A stretch of 15,548 nt of DNA from assembly GCA_003524435.1 (NCBI GenBank), contig DQHP01000159.1, positions 1 to 15,548 on the forward strand, given 5' to 3'. Made by a program: the position numbers and the translations under genes. Positions 13,786-15,548 of this stretch are shown here, one piece after another; the stretch's first letter is position 1, and each line of letters opens with the position of its first letter. Source of the stretch: Microbacterium sp. Its GTDB lineage: Bacteria > Actinomycetota > Actinomycetes > Actinomycetales > Microbacteriaceae. The notes under the pieces are model-generated. The model worked only from the letters and a program-made list of their open reading frames with translations, made no database searches and had not been told where the DNA came from.

Positions 13786-13858
13786 GATCATCTCCTTGCG
13801 CTTGGGGTTCAGTAAGATACTATTACTGAATACGTGATTCACACGATAGGAGATGATC
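13786..13858. promoter_or_regulatory. Mirror-image ribosome binding sites of the divergent pair
   Basis: GATCATCTCCT (13786-13796) and AGGAGATGATC (13848-13858) are an exact 11-bp inverted repeat at the two ends of the 76-nt intergenic region. Each contains the AGGAG ribosome binding site of its gene, 8 nt before the dioxygenase ATG and 7 nt before the ROK ATG, giving both genes nearly the same initiation region. Confidence 0.85.
13808..13830. promoter_or_regulatory. Palindromic operator between the DUF1479 and ROK genes
   Basis: TTCAGTAA (13808-13815) and TTACTGAA (13823-13830) are perfect 8-bp inverted half-sites separated by GATACTA. The site is far more AT-rich than its surroundings and lies near the middle of the intergenic region. 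Candidate -10 elements for the ROK gene (TAAGAT 13813-13818, TACTAT 13818-13823) and, on the minus strand, TAGTAT lie within it. Bound protein would block both promoters. The half-site layout resembles known ROK operators such as those of XylR and NagC. Confidence 0.75.
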
Positions 13859-13859
13859 G

Positions 13860-15017
13860 ATGCCGAAGTCAAGTACGCCATCCGGCGGCACTCACGCCTC
13901 GCCCCGCCCCGACGTGCTGGCCTCGATCACTGACACCACCGTGCTCTCGGCAGTGGCCACGGCGGTCGAACCGATCTCGCGCGCCGAGATCGCACAACTC
14001 ACGGGCCTCTCCAAACCGGGCGTCGCCGCCGCAGCCAAGCGGCTTTTTGAACGTGGCGTGATTGAGGAAACGGGCATCCGCGAGGGCCGCCGCGGCGGAG
14101 TCGCGACGCTCTTCCAACTCAACGTGGACCACGGCCGATCCGTTGCGATCGTGATCCAGAGCACGGCCATCACCGTCGAATCCCGCGACCTCTCCGGCAC
14201 CGTCCGCACCACGCAAGAAGAGCCGGTCACCGCATCAGCGAGCGCTACCGAGATCGTCGCGATCGCGAATCGACTCATCGCGGCTGTGGCGCAGCAGCAT
14301 CCCGCGCCGCTCTTAGCCGCCGCCGTCTCGATCGCGGATCCCGTGGATTACGCATCCGGCACTCCCGTGAAGCTCGAACGCTCCGTCTTCCCGGCCGCCG
14401 CGCAGAGCGCGCTGACCGACCTGACGCTGCCCGATACCGCACACGTCATGATCGACAACGACGTGAACTGGGCGACCCTCGGCGAGTATCGCCAGGGTGA
14501 ACTGCGCGGCCAGGATGACTTCCTCTACGTCTACGGCGGGCAGGGGCTGGGCGCCGGACTGATGCTCAACGGTCGCCTGTACCGAGGGCGCGGCGGTCTC
14601 GCCGGCGAGATCGGATACCTCCTCACCGACGACAGCGAGCATCCGCTCGATCTGACGCAGCGACTCGTCGAACTCGGCCTCGGCACGCCCGGTCGATACG
14701 AGATCGACCTCGATCGCGCCGCCGAGATTCTGGGCGAAGCCGTCGTGGACGGGGCCGTCATCGATGTGCTCGCGCGCGCAATCGCGAACATCGTCATCAC
14801 GCTGAACCCGAGTGCGGTGGCTTTCGGCGGGCCGCTCAGTGCATACCCCGCGTTCATCGAGCAGTTGAGTTCGCAGGTCTCGGCGCTCAGCCTCGACCCT
14901 CCGCAGTTCCTACGAAGCCAGTCCACGCCGTTACTCGGCGCGGGGATGGAAGCCCACCTCAGCGCGCTCACGTCGATCGGTCTGACGGATGCCGACACTC
15001 ACAGGAGAACGTCGTGA
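13860..15017 (+). CDS. ROK-family transcriptional regulator
   Basis: This is a 385-residue regulator with an N-terminal winged helix (about 25-75: VLSAVATAVEPISRAEIAQL, TGLSKPGVAAAAKRL) joined to a ROK domain of the sugar-kinase fold, as in NagC and XylR. The ROK domain keeps IDNDVNWATLGEYRQG (about 198-213, with the acidic residue of the kinase active site) and YGGQGLGAGLMLNGRLYRG. It lacks two hallmarks: the GExGH motif reads GEIGY (249-253), and the cysteine zinc motif CxCGxxGCxE is absent, replaced by DSEHPLDLTQRL. The ATP-binding DxGxT is also lost. It should therefore be a non-enzymatic sensor, perhaps of a ligand other than a plain sugar. AGGAG precedes the ATG by 7 nt. It is divergent from the DUF1479 gene and overlaps the next gene by 4 nt. 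Confidence 0.93.
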   Translation: MPKSSTPSGGTHASPRPDVLASITDTTVLSAVATAVEPISRAEIAQLTGLSKPGVAAAAKRLFERGVIEETGIREGRRGGVATLFQLNVDHGRSVAIVIQSTAITVESRDLSGTVRTTQEEPVTASASATEIVAIANRLIAAVAQQHPAPLLAAAVSIADPVDYASGTPVKLERSVFPAAAQSALTDLTLPDTAHVMIDNDVNWATLGEYRQGELRGQDDFLYVYGGQGLGAGLMLNGRLYRGRGGLAGEIGYLLTDDSEHPLDLTQRLVELGLGTPGRYEIDLDRAAEILGEAVVDGAVIDVLARAIANIVITLNPSAVAFGGPLSAYPAFIEQLSSQVSALSLDPPQFLRSQSTPLLGAGMEAHLSALTSIGLTDADTHRRTS

Positions 15018-15548
15018 ACCGGGCGGTCCACATGGGTGCTTATCCGGCCTGGGTGCGAGAACTCGACCTTTCACTGCCGATCACCGGGCAGTATCTCGTC
15101 ACTGGCAATGTGCACGATCTGCACTATCCGCTCGATTCGGGCACATTCCACTCGACTGTCGAACTCATCGAGCAGTGCCTCCTCGCGAACGAATACGACC
15201 TTGTCTATCGCTTCGACTCGCTCGACGGCATCCGTCTGGATCATGTGCGCGAGTCCGTCGTGAGCAACGATTTCTTCCCCGATGCGCATCTGAATCGCGC
15301 CACGGTTGGCTCTGTCGCAAAGCTCGCTGACCTGATGATGCAGTCCGCCAATCAATCGGAGATGCGCGTCGCCCTGATCGTCGAGTCCGCCTCGAACATC
15401 TGGGCGGATGCTGACAATGTCGAAGCCGGCCGTCTCCTGCTGGCCAGTCGCCGGCTCGCCACCCGCGAGGTGACGCGCGTGGCAGGGGGAAGCCGCGCGG
15501 TCTCCCCCGGCAACACGATCATCTGGATCACCGACTCCGAAAACGACG
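15014..15548 (+). CDS. 5' part of a gene coupled to the ROK regulator, possibly an AAA+-type ATPase
   Basis: The frame is open for 178 codons to the window end, so the gene is cut by the edge. The GTG at 15014 overlaps the ROK stop (GTGA), and AGGAG (15003-15007) lies 6 nt upstream, which gives good support for translation. The protein begins MNRAVHMGAYPAWVRELDLS. It contains ITGQYLVTGNVHDLHYPL (about 23-40), a hydrophobic strand with acidic end MRVALIVESASNIW (about 116-129) and TIIWITDSEND at the edge. The strand-Asp/Glu pattern followed by a sensor-like IIWITDSEN is reminiscent of an AAA+ module, with an N-terminal GNVHDL motif seen in some large actinobacterial ATPases. No Walker A is visible in this part. 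The family assignment is tentative; the reality of the gene is not. Confidence 0.75.
   Translation, partial: MNRAVHMGAYPAWVRELDLSLPITGQYLVTGNVHDLHYPLDSGTFHSTVELIEQCLLANEYDLVYRFDSLDGIRLDHVRESVVSNDFFPDAHLNRATVGSVAKLADLMMQSANQSEMRVALIVESASNIWADADNVEAGRLLLASRRLATREVTRVAGGSRAVSPGNTIIWITDSEND

Overview
The window is high-GC bacterial DNA with the look of an actinomycete, most likely Microbacteriaceae (Microbacterium or a close relative). The evidence is codon use strongly biased to G/C in third position, a DUF222/HNH '13E12' protein, an FMN-riboswitch-controlled RibM, and several genes whose ATG lies 6-7 nt after a TANNNT -10 element, the leaderless layout common in Actinomycetota. The genus is inferred from general resemblance only. 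No rRNA, tRNA, CRISPR array, transposase or phage gene was seen.

Layout. (1) 81-4186: a medium-chain-type acyl-CoA synthetase, a convergent small membrane protein, an alpha/beta hydrolase and a YahK-type zinc alcohol dehydrogenase; these look like separate housekeeping or catabolic genes. (2) 4255-5017: a leaderless two-gene cassette of a four-helix membrane protein and a small winged-helix regulator. (3) 5064-7311: msrA (minus) divergent from a leaderless YigZ/IMPACT-family gene, then a DUF808 membrane protein. (4) 7312-9324: an accessory-looking stretch with a DUF222/HNH protein flanked and interrupted by three kinds of tandem repeat, a perfect hairpin and one consensus DnaA box. (5) 9325-11825: a HAD hydrolase, then a full FMN riboswitch directly upstream of the ribosome binding site of ribM (riboflavin transporter), whose stop codon overlaps the start of a J-domain protein carrying a degenerate NERD-like region. 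(6) 11878-12401 (minus): a protein-isoaspartate methyltransferase-type gene that is broken by a frame change and apparently by an internal deletion. (7) 12482-15548: a DUF1479 (YbiU/Gig2-type) Fe(II)/2-oxoglutarate dioxygenase divergent from a ROK-family regulator. A perfect AT-rich palindrome lies between them, and a third gene, running off the end, is translationally coupled to the ROK gene.

How the genes work together. Three regulatory units can be read from the sequence. The first is flavin-controlled riboflavin uptake with a co-translated J-domain partner. The second is the ROK/DUF1479 divergent pair, with a putative operator placed so that one protein could control both promoters. The third is the membrane protein/winged-helix cassette with an inverted repeat over its own promoter. 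The ROK-DUF1479-AAA-like locus is the best candidate for an undescribed system: the regulator has lost the usual ROK zinc and HxGH motifs, the enzyme substrate is unknown, and the coupled gene is not firmly recognised.
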